A DNA stretch of 64,000 nucleotides from Diphasiastrum complanatum (taxonomy: Eukaryota > Streptophyta > Lycopodiopsida > Lycopodiales > Lycopodiaceae), in the NCBI GenBank assembly GCA_029204225.1, contig CM055114.1, positions 19,459,273 through 19,523,272 on the forward strand, written 5' to 3'. Positions 10,701 to 20,915 of the stretch are shown piece by piece; the first letter of the stretch is position 1; the number at the start of each line of letters is the position of its first letter. The position numbers and the translations under genes were made by a program. The notes under the pieces are model-generated. The model saw only the letters and a program-made list of their open reading frames with translations, searched no databases and had not been told where the DNA came from.

Positions 10701-13700
10701 TGGTTGTCATTCTATGTTGTATCGGTTTGGTTTCTATCCAAGTCATAGTAGCTTTGTTATGTGGTAAATACTGTCTTGTCTATCTGAACTGGTATCCCTT
10801 GAGATTTATAATCAATCGAAGTGATTGTTTGTTGTGGTTGTCAAGTAATTTCTGGATACCGTCCAAGTCATAGTTGATTGCTCATGTGGTGGTATCAAGT
10901 TAGATCAATTCTACTAGGGAGATCTATTTTGAGTTGGAGAAAAGTTGTTTCTTCAAGTTCTTGAATCTATCTAAGTTCATGTTTTGTCATGTGGTAGATT
11001 CTGTTAAGATTTGGAAGCTAAGGTTGTTGATTAGCCATTGAAAATCAACAGTACACGTTGTTGTTTAGCTTCAAGAAAAACAACAGGGTTCATTTTTATG
11101 AATTGACAGGTTATTGATTAGCTTAGAAAATTAATATGAAGTCCTCTTAAGTGAAGTAGGTTTCTTCAAGGAAGATGGATGGATGTACACGAGTTGAGAA
11201 GTTTGCATTTTACAAAGTGTCAGAATAAATAGATGTCATGATGAAATGCTTTCTAGGTTCGAAAGTTGTTTGGAGCACGTAACTCTATGTGTGAGATAGA
11301 GGCAGGAGATTCCATGGAGAAGATAATGTGAAGTACTTTGTGTGAGAGAGTATTTGAGGGGGAGTATCAGTTACTTTGTGTGAGGAATTATTGTATACGT
11401 TTTATATGTCTATTGGGGATTCATAACTGACAAATCTTGCACTCTCGAGGACTACTCTGATAATGTCCTATCTCTACATGGAGCTGATGTGAGGAAACTC
11501 GTAACTGTCCTAGTGTGAACCGTCAGCAACGTGAGAGACCGCTATCCAGATATTGGCCATATGGACCTTTAGTTGATAACATGGGCGTTGGATATTTGAC
11601 TAGAGAGCTAAATAGGATGCAACGTTATTTTTTTGAAAAGGGAAAGCGTGTGCCAACAAAAAGAGAAGACTTTTGGCCCAAATCTTGTATGGATGGCATG
11701 CAACAAGAGGTCTAAGTCGCCATGGCATGCATAGAATGCGTGACTTGGTAGAAAGAAGTTTTTATTGGCCAGAGATGAAGTTTTGTTGTAGGCATATGTT
11801 TAGAGATGTGCAATGAAGTAGAAAGACTATAGCTAGGAGGTTTCTTACAACAATAAGGAACTCTCAATATAAAATGGGAAACCATTTCGATGGATCTAGT
11901 AGTGTGATTTTGGTGACATGTGTATGGGAAGTGGTTACCGGGAACCTATATCGAGGTACAAGGTCTATAGTTCCATTAACATTCTTCCCAGGAGAGGTGA
12001 ATGGTGTGCTCATGTGCTATGCCACGACATACTCTCCCTTATGCTTGAGCTAGTGATGGATGCAGGGTGGTGTTGTTGGTGTTGCACATCAGTATTGTTG
12101 TAGTCTTGATCGTAGCTTCAGGGTCTTCTTCTTGATAGCTCCATGGGTCAGGTACAACTCTGGTAGTCTGCAGAACATTTGACTTTGGGAAAAGCTAACA
12201 AGCCTTCTCTCTAAGTATCATTGTTAAGGGGGTTAGCTACCAGCAGATCATAGAATGTCCCCTCTCCCTGACAGTTTCAATCAGTTAAGTGTTCTCAACT
12301 AGTCTAACATAAGCTAGTGGAGTTGGAATATGCTAGTCAGGGTTAGGGTTCTGAATTCACTTGTTCAGCGCCGTGCTACATTTGAGCCTTAGAATTCTAT
12401 GAGTTTTTCCACTTAGCAGCAGAAGGATTTTTATCATGTTCAAGTTCTAGGACTAGTAGTGCTCGGTGGAGTGAATTTCCATATGTTTTATTTGGTCCAT
12501 CAATAATGTCAAAGTCGCCTTTCCAGATTTTGCTGCCAAGGATCATTTTCTGCTAAACGTTTCACAAGTTCATACTTTTCATGTCTGTTTTTTTCGATTA
12601 GCCTTGCTTTTACCAGTATCATTATTATATTAATCTCTAACTTCTCACATTGAGCACATGAATTTGGAGATATATGACTTTTTTATAAATGCTATTCCAT
12701 TTTTCATTTATCTTAAACTGCCCTTATGATTGGTCTAGCAGTGACTCTCAGATTCGTCTTTCTTTAGCTGCTATTGCCCTTAGTTGCTATTCTAGTAGTT
12801 CTCTTTTTGTGGCAGGCACCTCTCATTATTGGTTGTGATTTGAGGATGCTCGATAAGCGGTACCTTGAGATCATCACAAATAAGGAAATAATTGATGTCA
12901 ATCAAGGTCAGAGTCATCTTTTATGTCCTTAACTACCTGGGTTTTGCTCATAATATGCTTATAACTTGCCTTCAAAGTTGCTATTTTGTATTCACTAAAG
13001 TGAAACAATTGATTGCCTCTTCAATGCATTGTTGTAGATCCATTAGGAGTGCAGGGAAGGAAAGTGAGCCAGCAAGGGTTCTGTAATTGCCTTGAGGTAT
13101 GTACGACTTGTTTAATCAGTTGGGTCTGCTAGTGCAGTGATGTTGTGTGCTTGGCTATTGGGCTAGCCTGCACAGGTTCAATTCCTGGACCATGCACGGG
13201 CAGATATCTTAGCCGAAGTCCTGTCTAAGATTAAAAAATTTTCTTCTTGATATTTTTGCATAAAGACTAGTACAAGTACCGATCTGCAAATCTTCTGCTA
13301 TTAATGTGTATTTTATTACCAGGTATGGGCTGGCCCTCTTTCTGGGGGCAGGATTGCACTTGTGCTTTGGAACAGAGGCTGGATGTCTGATGTGATAATA
13401 GTTAAGGGACACGATCTTGGGCTCCCCCTTGGGGCAGTTACAACGATTCGGGATTTATGGGCGGTAAGATAGAAATTACATTCACCCTAAAGGTTGCATA
13501 GTTGCAAAATCATTAGGACCCTTTTCTGTGCCTATGGATGTCTGTTGATAAAGAAAAGACAGCTGTTTGGATCAATTTGGTAAATGTAGGGATCGATTGA
13601 CTCACGTTGAGTTTGTTGCTGCTTGCTTTGTTGTTACGCACAGCATAAAAACTTGCCAGAGAAGTTTACGGGGAGCATGCAGGTCAAAGTGGGCTCTCAT

Positions 13701-13733
13701 GGTTGCAAGATGTATTTGCTAACTGTGACCTGA
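1477..13733 (+). CDS. AGAL: Alpha-galactosidase (glycoside hydrolase family 27), 15 coding exons
   Basis: Releases terminal alpha-1,6-galactose from raffinose-type sugars, galactomannan and galactolipids; family members are secreted or vacuolar. Coding exons: 1477-1787, 1895-1953, 2445-2501, 2645-2679, 2794-2897, 3236-3311, 3475-3533, 3713-3778, 3889-3972, 4111-4175, 4648-4730, 12816-12906, 13038-13096, 13323-13463, 13644-13733. All introns are GT-AG and the frame stays open to the TGA. Landmarks: MGWSHWNHF (entry to the barrel), YVNIDDCW, GLYSDAG, LKYDNCY (nucleophile Asp about residue 222), [12 protein letters not shown] (acid/base Asp about 277), [19 protein letters not shown] and a C-terminal VGSHGCKMY. 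The product is 459 residues from 1477, or 406 from the in-frame ATG at 1636, which is nearer the usual length. The hydrophobic stretch after an Arg-rich run (RCRR) looks like a signal sequence and favours the upstream ATG. Intron 11 (8,085 bp) is swollen by mobile elements; whether it is spliced correctly cannot be seen. Confidence 0.93.
4745..4792. repeat. Compound (CT)n(CA)n microsatellite
   Basis: An uninterrupted run of about eight CT units passes directly into about sixteen CA units and then a short TA run. It lies just inside intron 11, next to the donor site. Confidence 0.95.
4838..5190. repeat. Palindrome-rich GGTACC/GGTGCC array
   Basis: More than ten near-palindromic units built on GGTGCCGTACGGCACC and GGTACCG cores are packed into 350 bp, broken by a poly-T and a poly-A run. 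A perfect 17-bp inverted repeat starting TGTATCATAGTTCC lies at 4991-5007 and 5063-5079. The segment is strongly hairpin-prone. It abuts the left side of the hAT-related region, so it could be that element's subterminal repeats or a separate foldback element. No matching copy was found on the right side of the element. Confidence 0.75.
5642..5986 (+). CDS. Small charged ORF inside the hAT region, function unknown
   Basis: 114 codons from ATG to TAG. I do not recognise a family. The product is very rich in Arg, Glu, Gln and Lys, with heptad-like helical stretches (about residues 10-45 and 78-105) suggesting coiled coil or a basic nucleic-acid-binding helix, and a Pro/Ala-rich hinge between. 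A TATA-like GGATAAATA lies about 180 bp upstream. It runs opposite to the transposase gene. Some class II elements carry a second ORF, so it may be an accessory protein; an untranslated leader or a chance frame in GC-rich DNA cannot be excluded. Confidence 0.4.
   Translation: MAERIPPKSEGEARRKLEEDIRRHNERHRKQEANIAEMLRQTRERHSELQIPAPAVAPASAIELDLDEQIGMNFTRRQLIMVKERAARRRANQEAKRERQNNAPDEGEESVEDQ
6512..10464 (-). pseudogene. hAT transposase with long acidic/AT-hook C-terminal extension, broken
   Basis: Reading leftwards from the ATG at 10464: a BED-type zinc finger (CRYC...RLKGHLLG), a Pro/Ser-rich acidic linker, the LIYELNLPF motif, and a DUF659-like core ([34 protein letters not shown]). The hAT C-terminal dimerisation region follows ([20 protein letters not shown]; then SVCERNWTT after an intron at about 8183-8087), then a coiled-coil-like segment. 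The tail is acidic and Pro/Ala-rich with two AT-hook motifs (RKRPGRPKG and KRGRPRR, about 6825-6755), ending SSESEPGH at 6512. Defects: an in-frame TAG near 9458, frame changes near 10100 and 7350, missing sequence with a frame change near 9140, and apparent slippage in an AG run near 7700. Domain order is that of an autonomous transposase; this copy looks inactive. Confidence 0.82.
10641..11718. other. Intron 11 stretch without recognised features
   Basis: AT-rich DNA with no coding region I can support on either strand. A purine-rich run near 11355 (TTTGAGGGGGAG) resembles a retrotransposon polypurine tract. It is close to the Gypsy integrase scrap that follows, but no LTR was found beside it. 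Confidence 0.5.
11719..11910 (+). mobile_element. Gypsy (Ty3) integrase fragment
   Basis: One frame reads [20 protein letters not shown], the usual start of a Gypsy integrase zinc-binding domain (canonical H-x-G-...-ERSFYWPGM). About 130 bases further, in another frame, [11 protein letters not shown] matches the start of the catalytic core. Stops and frame changes lie between and the rest of the polyprotein is missing, so this is an old fragment within intron 11. Confidence 0.75.
13125..13230 (+). repeat. Possible tRNA-derived SINE fragment in intron 13
   Basis: The segment contains GGTTCAATTCCTGG, close to the RNA polymerase III box B consensus, about 50 bases after an A-box-like stretch (TAGTGCAGTGATG). 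No cloverleaf folds convincingly by eye, so a tRNA gene is unlikely. A SINE remnant within the 226-bp intron is the most that can be said. Confidence 0.3.
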
Positions 13734-15903
13734 TAAGCCCGAGACAGGAAGACAAGGGTTGCTTATGTGCATTTTCAGTTTGAAACATAGGTCCCTGGAG
13801 ATATTTTAGCCAATCGAATAGAGCTCCTGTCAAATGATTGAAAGAAAGAATTCAGAAATTTAGAATTTTTTTTAGAAGAAATTCAAGAAATTTTTGAAAG
13901 TGTTGACACATTAGAATCAAGATTTGAATCCAGAATTGTTGCTTCTAGAATTAGTTTATCATTTCTTTTATGAGTGGTGTCACCCACATCTCAGTTTTGG
14001 AATTCTCTATTGGACAAAAATGGACTGTGTGATTCTATAGCCTCAAATTTCCACACTTCTGGAAAAATTTTATTGAGGCAGTGCTTTTTGATCAAAATAT
14101 GATCCTTTGGTTTTGAAAGTCGGCCAGGGCGTTTCAATCAATGTTCATCTTTTCTTTTTGATGGTTTTCTTTTCTCTATCATCATAGATTGCATATACGG
14201 TTGTGGTTACTAACAAATTGTGATTGACCCTACCAAAGCTTTGCATGGGTGATAATTCAAAACAGGCAATAATTTTAAGCTTTTTTCCATAGGAAAGGTG
14301 CTTGGAATTGAGATTGGTAACCCCCTCGATTAGTCGAGGGTCATTATCCATAGTGAAGATATGGGAATTTCTATATTAACCTTTGAAGTTGGTTGATAAA
14401 AAAAGTGTCCACTTTGAAATTGCATATTTGTCATAGTTTTATCTAGTGTTGCAAAGAAAGTTATATGACTACCAAGTAGCTATTGAGATGGTTTTCTCTA
14501 AAGATGCCATCTAACAGGTTTGAAGCCTATGACTCCATTTAAAGCAACAAGGGATGCAGGGACAATCATAAAGAGGAAACAGAGATAAGAGACAACCTTG
14601 GAGTTTGAACACCATAAGGGTTGAATTCATGTGCAAGACAAATGAAATGATTAGGCAAACCTATTTTTTCACAAAATTTGAACAAAATAGTTCCAATTGA
14701 GCATAGTAAAGGCTTTGTTGAAGTGGAAAAGAGTATAAGGCTCATGTCACATATGAGCCTGCTATTTCAATTGACACCCAATTGATTTGTTAAGATGATT
14801 TTTTGTTAATATAGGAGCCAATTAAGTAATATTGTCCTTGAAGTACTTATTGGAGGAAGGAAGATTTTTCTAGGTTTTCTAGGCACCAACTTGATTACAG
14901 TTCGGTTCAATGTTGTGCCCATGAGATATGGTTGGTGGAACGTTTGCATTATGCCATCTTTTCTTATATGCCAAGGGTTCAATGGAAGTGGATAATATTG
15001 TCTATTTTAGGGGTCTCTCCGTTGGAGATAGACAACAAAGTCGTGAGATATGGAGTCGAATGCCTTTAGGCTTTAAGTCAAAGAGACATTAACGCAATTT
15101 TCTCAAACCACAATGCAATTGGGCACACCACAAAAATCTAGGTAACAACAATCTTCAAAACATTAGTAGGCAAATTCTACAAAAGGAGAAAAAAAATACC
15201 GAATTGTTTAAATGAGAAGAGGAAGTAAACCATACCTTCACACATGTGGAAGAGGGCACACAAGCACCTCAATTTGTGGAGTGTGCCTCAATTTATAGAC
15301 ATTAAGGTTGTTCGAGTCTCATCCATGCAAGATAAAGAGACAATGGGTACATTTTTGAGACATCGATGTTTTCAACCGTTGAAGAGAATTTTGAAAACAA
15401 AGTTTTCTGAGAGTCACAAACTACGATGAAAAATCGACATACTAGAGTTTCAGAGCACTGATTCAGGCATACGAAGGTTTGTTGAACCTAGATTGAAAGC
15501 TTAGGGTTTTCCACAACAACAAACAATGTTCAAATTGGAGCAAATCTTTTTGGAATATCATTGAATGCTTTCTCACTTTTGCCTACCGTACTTGTAGGTA
15601 CAATCTGGGTGCCCTTCGTTTGGAGGTCGTGGCCTTTTATTTGGTCAAAAATAGAGTCCTTAACACTAGTTGTTTTCAGCACACTTTTGTGCCCGTGCGC
15701 ACAAAAGTGAACATAAAACCCTTGGTCACTTGACGAGACATAACATGCCATCAAATGATTGAAATTTCAATCTTTCAATTGTCTGTGGAAATAGACTTGA
15801 ATCTTCATTGTGTTATTAGAAGGCTTACATTTTTTTTTCTCAATTGATGGCAATTTACCCCCAAAAGAATTCAATTTTCAGCACTTCACATGGGTAACTT
15901 TAG

Positions 15904-15907
<4 letters not shown>
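13734..15907. other. Intergenic region after alpha-galactosidase
   Basis: It presumably begins with the 3' UTR of the alpha-galactosidase gene. Beyond that I see only AT-rich DNA with short, unsupported open frames and no recognisable transposon protein, RNA gene or long repeat. Confidence 0.55.
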
Positions 15908-15981
<74 letters not shown>

Positions 15982-15982
15982 C
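15908..15982. repeat. (TA)n microsatellite
   Basis: About 37 TA units with a single interruption (TACATA near 15965), running into a short TCTA repeat. Reading frames through it are low-complexity artefacts. Confidence 0.95.
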
Positions 15983-16344
15983 TATCTATCTATAGGACTC
16001 CAAATTTAATTTTTTTTATAGACATATTTCTAAGGTCGTTCCACAATGTTTCTTTTTGGAGAGTCTCATTATCCACATATTATGCCTTTCCTCCGTGATT
16101 CGATCTTTCCACAAAAAATTAGAATTGGAAATATCTATTTGTCCATCACACGAGGTGAGTTGGTAGAGCTATTTGCTATAGACTAGAAGGCTCATGCTCA
16201 AACCTTGCTGACTGTTACATGGTGAAATTTTGGAGCCTTGTGCTCCAAAATCGACGAAATTTGGCTTGCCCATATTTATAAACATTGTACATAACAATTT
16301 CATACACTTGTTGATAGCTTTAATATCTAAGGCAGCTTAGTTAT

Positions 16345-18548
16345 TCAAATAAATTTTTTGTTAGATTCAATTTTACATATCAAGATGAAACTAGTACATG
16401 AAGAAAAAAATAGAATGTAAATGTTATGGTCCCTCCATGCTTCCACCTTTAATATCTCTGGAAAACAATAGCAACCAAGCAATAAATGCAAGTGATCAAC
16501 AAATGTTTGCACGCCTCCTCCATATTCCATTTCATGTAAAGTGTTTATGTCCAAAGCTTCCAAACATGAGCCTCCATTGCCACCATTGACATCACATAGC
16601 TCAACCATGAAGTTAGATAAGTAAAGTGAGTTTGAAAAACACTTCCTTGTTGCTCCTTTGACCTTACTTGAATCTTTAATAACCTGAAAAAATAGATCCT
16701 GACCATTTGATTCCCCTTCGAGTAAAGCAAAATTTGTACCTTCCTTAAATTGCTTACCCTTCTCATCATATGTAAGCCTTGATGAATTTTTCCTTTGGCT
16801 TGAGGATCTTCTTAGGAGTTGACTTGGAGAGGCATCTTCCACCACCAGCGTCCAAAGAACCATCTTCATCACCATAAAAATTGTTAGATTCATCAACATC
16901 AACAACATCATGCTTATCCATGTTTTCCTCTTCAAAGACAACATCCATAGAAATGTGAACATTCTTTTGAGTTAGGAATAAGTACTACCAAAGATCTTCA
17001 AATGCTCAATGCTTGGCTTCTTACCAAGAAGAATCTCAAATGAACTCTTACTATTCAAATCTTCATTTGACCACCTTTTGAAATGTTACACACATCAAAG
17101 CTTCACTCCAAAAAAAAGTTTAAGGAAGATTTGCATTCACCCTCATGGCTTTAGCTCTTTCACAAAGTTTTCTCTTCCTCTCTTCCACTCCATGTGGAAC
17201 CTTTAAGTTTGAAAGCTCCCTCTTGATCCCATGTGCCACACAAACCTCTTTGAACTTTGTTGATAGGTCTTCATATCCATCTGTCAACTTCAATAAATTG
17301 ATCTTCGTGTTGAATTGATTCTCCATAGCATTCTTGAACTTGAGAAAAACATCAAGTACTTCATTCTTACTCTTTAGAGATAGATCTAACAATATCTACT
17401 AAAGTGAGTCGCATGCATCTTTGCTCCTCCATTACTCAAAGCACTAGTACAATGCACATCCACTAGTAGTAAATAAAAGGCATCTTAGATTTTTAGATAG
17501 AACTAGAATAAGACAACCTATGTGACTTTGACATTGAATAAAGCTCACAAACTTGCTCCTTTGCCATCAAACCACCATGGTTAGAAATAATACATCCATC
17601 AAGTTTGTAGAGCTCACCTTGTCTCTTGCCCTTGGAAAACAAGGTTCCATTCTTGCTTATTAAACAAGAATCCGATAGATTTCACTTTAAGCCCTTTGTC
17701 AACAATTTGACATATACTAAAAACATTCTTAATAATGGAAGGAATGAACAACACATTCTCTTAATGGCTGATTGATATCGATGGCGAGTGATGGGAGTCC
17801 TCGATCCCATTAACCTTGTAATTCTGTCAAAGATTCCACCAGGGGTCTGGAAGCACCAAAGGCCTATCCTCCACACCTACGACAATATCCATCAACTTAT
17901 TCATTTCAAGTAAGGACTCCACCCTCACCTTCCAAGTTGAATAATTGCTTGAGATAAGCTAATCATTGCTCTCCAACATGAAACCTCCATTTGTTGCCAT
18001 GTTGTAATGATTGACCAACTTATATTCAACAAATGAAATCGAGATAAAATTAAAAAGATTTGGTACTACACAAATGTCTCTTTTTCTCACAACTAGTCAA
18101 CTAGTCAACAAGCACATAGAATTGGATAGAACTTGATCAACACATGATTACAACACAATAGAATTAATCTTGAACCTAAAAGATCTTGAAAACACTCTCG
18201 AAAAGGTTGGGAGCCTTTTCCACAAGAGATCTTATTCAAACTTTGAGAATTTACAAACATCCATACTATTGATAAAATCAAAATCTATATGCAAACCTAG
18301 TCTTCTTGATCTAGATATTAGAAGAATGGACTTTTCTCCATCACATGGAGCTTTTGTATCAATGATCCAACCACAAGGAATAAACTCAGTCTCTTATGAC
18401 TTATTTGGCCTAAAACATGCTTAAGATCTCATATATCTACTTTCTTCACATGATTCGATCAAGACAACACTCTAATCCTCAGGACCTCAAATTCTTCACT
18501 GGATTTGGCACAAGCTCCAATTTTAGCCTGCAACTTGCTCTGATACCA
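16345..18548 (-). mobile_element. Decayed Copia-type element with unusual tail domain
   Basis: Reading leftwards from 18548: a primer-binding site (TGGTATCAGAGC, complement of 18537-18548) directly abuts an LTR end reading TTTTTCACA. Then comes a pre-integrase segment (about 17876-17590: NVLF-like and GELYKLDG-type motifs) and integrase core remnants at 17392-17120 (KFKNAMENQFNTKINLLKL, HGIKREL, GVEERKRKLCERAK). A fairly open reading frame at 16962-16345 matches no standard Copia domain. It does match two blocks of the 1026-residue protein encoded at 20916-23996 (KDSSKVKGATRKC versus EGSSKVFGAARKC; YGGGVQTFVDHLHL versus CGGGMQTLVDHFHL). No RT or RNase H was found and no 3' LTR was identified. 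The LTR to the right may end near 18755. Confidence 0.75.
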
Positions 18549-19094
18549 TGTGAAAAATCAGACCTAATTATGACTGAAATATATCTTGGATATTTGGCTT
18601 AATTGGGTGCACATCACACAACATCAACAATGTAGAAAATTTCCATTCTAGCATGTTGGTTTAGGTAGAATCATGCATAAATCATTATGGAAACCAAGAT
18701 CCAATTAGTTACTAGTTTGATCTATACTACAACAGTTGTACTAATATCCTTCACATGTGTGGAATCAAGCACAACAACTTTAGAAGCATTCAATGATCAT
18801 CAATATAGTTATGGCATGGAGTTGCAGGAATACCTACCTAATGGTCCAAGCCTATCCTTGTTGTTATGCAATTATTAAATACGGTTAACTTTAAATACGT
18901 ATAATTGTTATGATTTTACTGGTATGGATCTATATCCCATAAACTGATCAGTATGGCTGAGGCCCTAATACGATAATGACAGGCTTTGGCCTCACTAGTT
19001 GGTATACCTGAATGGAAAGATTGGACTAAAATTTTATATTGTATGAAATGTTGTTAATTGGTATAACATGTTTTGTACATGAATAACAACTGAC

Positions 19095-19742
19095 TGTGAA
19101 AATTGTCAACATTTCCTTGTCTAGTTTTAGGCCAAAATTGCTAAAAATGGCACATAGTTTAGGATCTGACTTTTCACACGTGTGAAAAAAGGTCTAGATA
19201 TTTTTAGTAAGTGTATTTTTTCAGTATGAAGAAGTGTCAAACTTCAAGACCTTCGAAATGAGTCCATTTTCATGTATTTTGGACATATATGCCAATTTTA
19301 CCTATATAGGGCATATTTTAGGTAAGGAGGGTCTAGAGAGAGGAGAGAGAGTCATCTCTCTCAGATATATATAGCAGGTAGGCCGTGGAGAAACAGGTTG
19401 GAGCAGATCCATTGTATTCATTTGCTTAATGAGAGATTTTTCTATTGGGTTCTCCTTCCATTGTTGGCATTGTGTAGTGATTGAGTTCAAGCTTTGTGTG
19501 TATGATCTTAGGTGCTTTCCAAAAGTGATAGGCTGATGTATTATGGACTGTATAATGCTATTTTGGGCCGCACTTGATATTTATGGAAGTTTTCATTTGT
19601 GATAAATGCTTTTTGATCAAGTTCTTTGCATTCTAGGTAGCATAGAATGTGTTGCCAATTCCTAGCTTATGTAGTTTGGAGTGCAAGCATTCAAGCCAAT
19701 GATCTTGGAGTTTAGATCCACTTAGGATCTGTATTTTTCACA
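19095..19742 (+). repeat. 5' LTR
   Basis: 648 bp, TGTGAAAA...TTTTCACA. Near-identical to 24011-24656. A TATA-like TATATATAG at about 19366 inside a short GC-poor context is a candidate core promoter for transcription of the element. The LTR also contains a purine-rich GAGAGAGGAGAGAGAG block just upstream of that. Confidence 0.93.
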
Positions 19743-19760
19743 TGGTATCAGAGCTGGTTG
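19743..19760 (+). promoter_or_regulatory. Primer-binding site (initiator tRNA-Met type)
   Basis: TGGTATCAGAGCTGGTTGG directly follows the last base of the 5' LTR. TGGTATCAGAGC is the usual Copia primer site, complementary to the 3' end of plant initiator methionine tRNA. Its presence confirms the LTR border and the orientation of the element. Confidence 0.9.
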
Positions 19761-20915
19761 GCTTCTATTCATAGTAAGTATTCCATTTTTGGTGATATTT
19801 GGATGTTTGATCAAGTTCTAGCATGATTTTGCATTGCTTTGTTGATCAAATCTTACTAACCTTTGTTTTGTGAGTTGAACTTGTGGATCAAAAGCATATT
19901 TCAGGTCTATTGAAGATCAGAGGCTGAAAAGAAACTATTTTGGATCAGATCATAACACCTAATCATTTGTGATTGTGAGGCTTGTGCATATTCAATACTA
20001 ACAATGTTCTTTTCAATCCTATTGTTGACAATCTCCATTCTTGGATGAACACTCTCCTTAAGTGGATGAAACTTCTCCTTAAGTGGATGACAAATGCTCT
20101 TTTGAGTGAGTTGTAATTCTCCTAAAGGCTGAGCAAAGCTCCCATTTGGATGAAAGATCCCCTTTTTTTGGGTGAACATATTGTAAGCTCCATTGTGAAG
20201 AGCATATTGTAAAGATTGTCATCAATTTTGGCATAAATTTTGGTGTACTTTGTTGAGCATGTAAGTAACTCTCCTTATGTAATTTGATTGGAGCATTTGC
20301 TGGAAGGTGTTAACCATTATGCAAGTGTGTTTTCAGGTTCTTAACAGGTTGAGGAACATTCTCATGTGAAGTGATCTTAGATCTACATCTAAACACCAAG
20401 ATTTGACAAGATAGTGAAGCTAGTCTTGTGATTCACTAAGTGTGCTCATTCATTCACCTCTAAATCTTGTATTTATCACTTGCTGGAGTTTATAAACTTT
20501 TAGAAGTGTGGTTTACATTTGGTTTTACAGGTTGAATCAATATCTTAGTGTGTTGATCATATGTTGATCAAGTTTGTTCATTACTAGGTAATCTTGGCAT
20601 CCTAGTTTTGGGTATTTTCTAAGAATGCAAGTAACTCTTCACACCATAACTTGATTTGGTCACTTGCTGGAAAGTTTGAGAGCTTAAGCAAGAGTGTGTT
20701 CAGGTTGGTTTGATTTTGTAATCCATTCTTAGTGTGTGCAAAGTGTTGCATGTGTTTCAATCTTCCTTTCTATGCTTGGAAACCATCTAGGTTCAAGATA
20801 GAAGTGTTTTAGGGTCCTAAATCTTCATAGATCTCTTTATCTATCATTTGTTGAGAGAAAAGTGAGTGCTAAGTGCTTTAGGACAAAACCTAAAAGTTGA
20901 AGAAACATTAGAATC
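19761..20915 (+). other. Long repetitive untranslated leader of the retroelement
   Basis: A 1.15-kb leader without a supported ORF. It contains about three degenerate copies, roughly 185 bp apart (near 20262, 20447 and 20631). Each has the order 'aagtaactct...', 'cacttgctgga', 'gtgtgttttcaggtt' or close variants. A separate small repeat, CTCCTTAAGTGGATGA, occurs twice near 20050-20090. The region may carry packaging or dimerisation signals, but that is inference. Confidence 0.6.

Larger units (their letters stand above)
4731..12815 (+). other. Giant intron 11 of alpha-galactosidase
   Basis: The donor (AAG|GTATCA) follows the exon ending in SLWALMK, and the acceptor (GGCAG|GCACC) precedes the exon starting APLIIGCD. 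These two peptides are directly adjacent in alpha-galactosidases, so everything between is intronic. The other introns of this gene are about 100-500 bp. This one holds a microsatellite, a palindromic array, a hAT element and a Gypsy fragment. No coding feature was recognised at 10640-11700 or 11930-12815. Confidence 0.9.

Noticed and set aside
15810-16098. Open frames rich in alternating Ile/Tyr
   Set aside because: They are translations of the (TA)n microsatellite.
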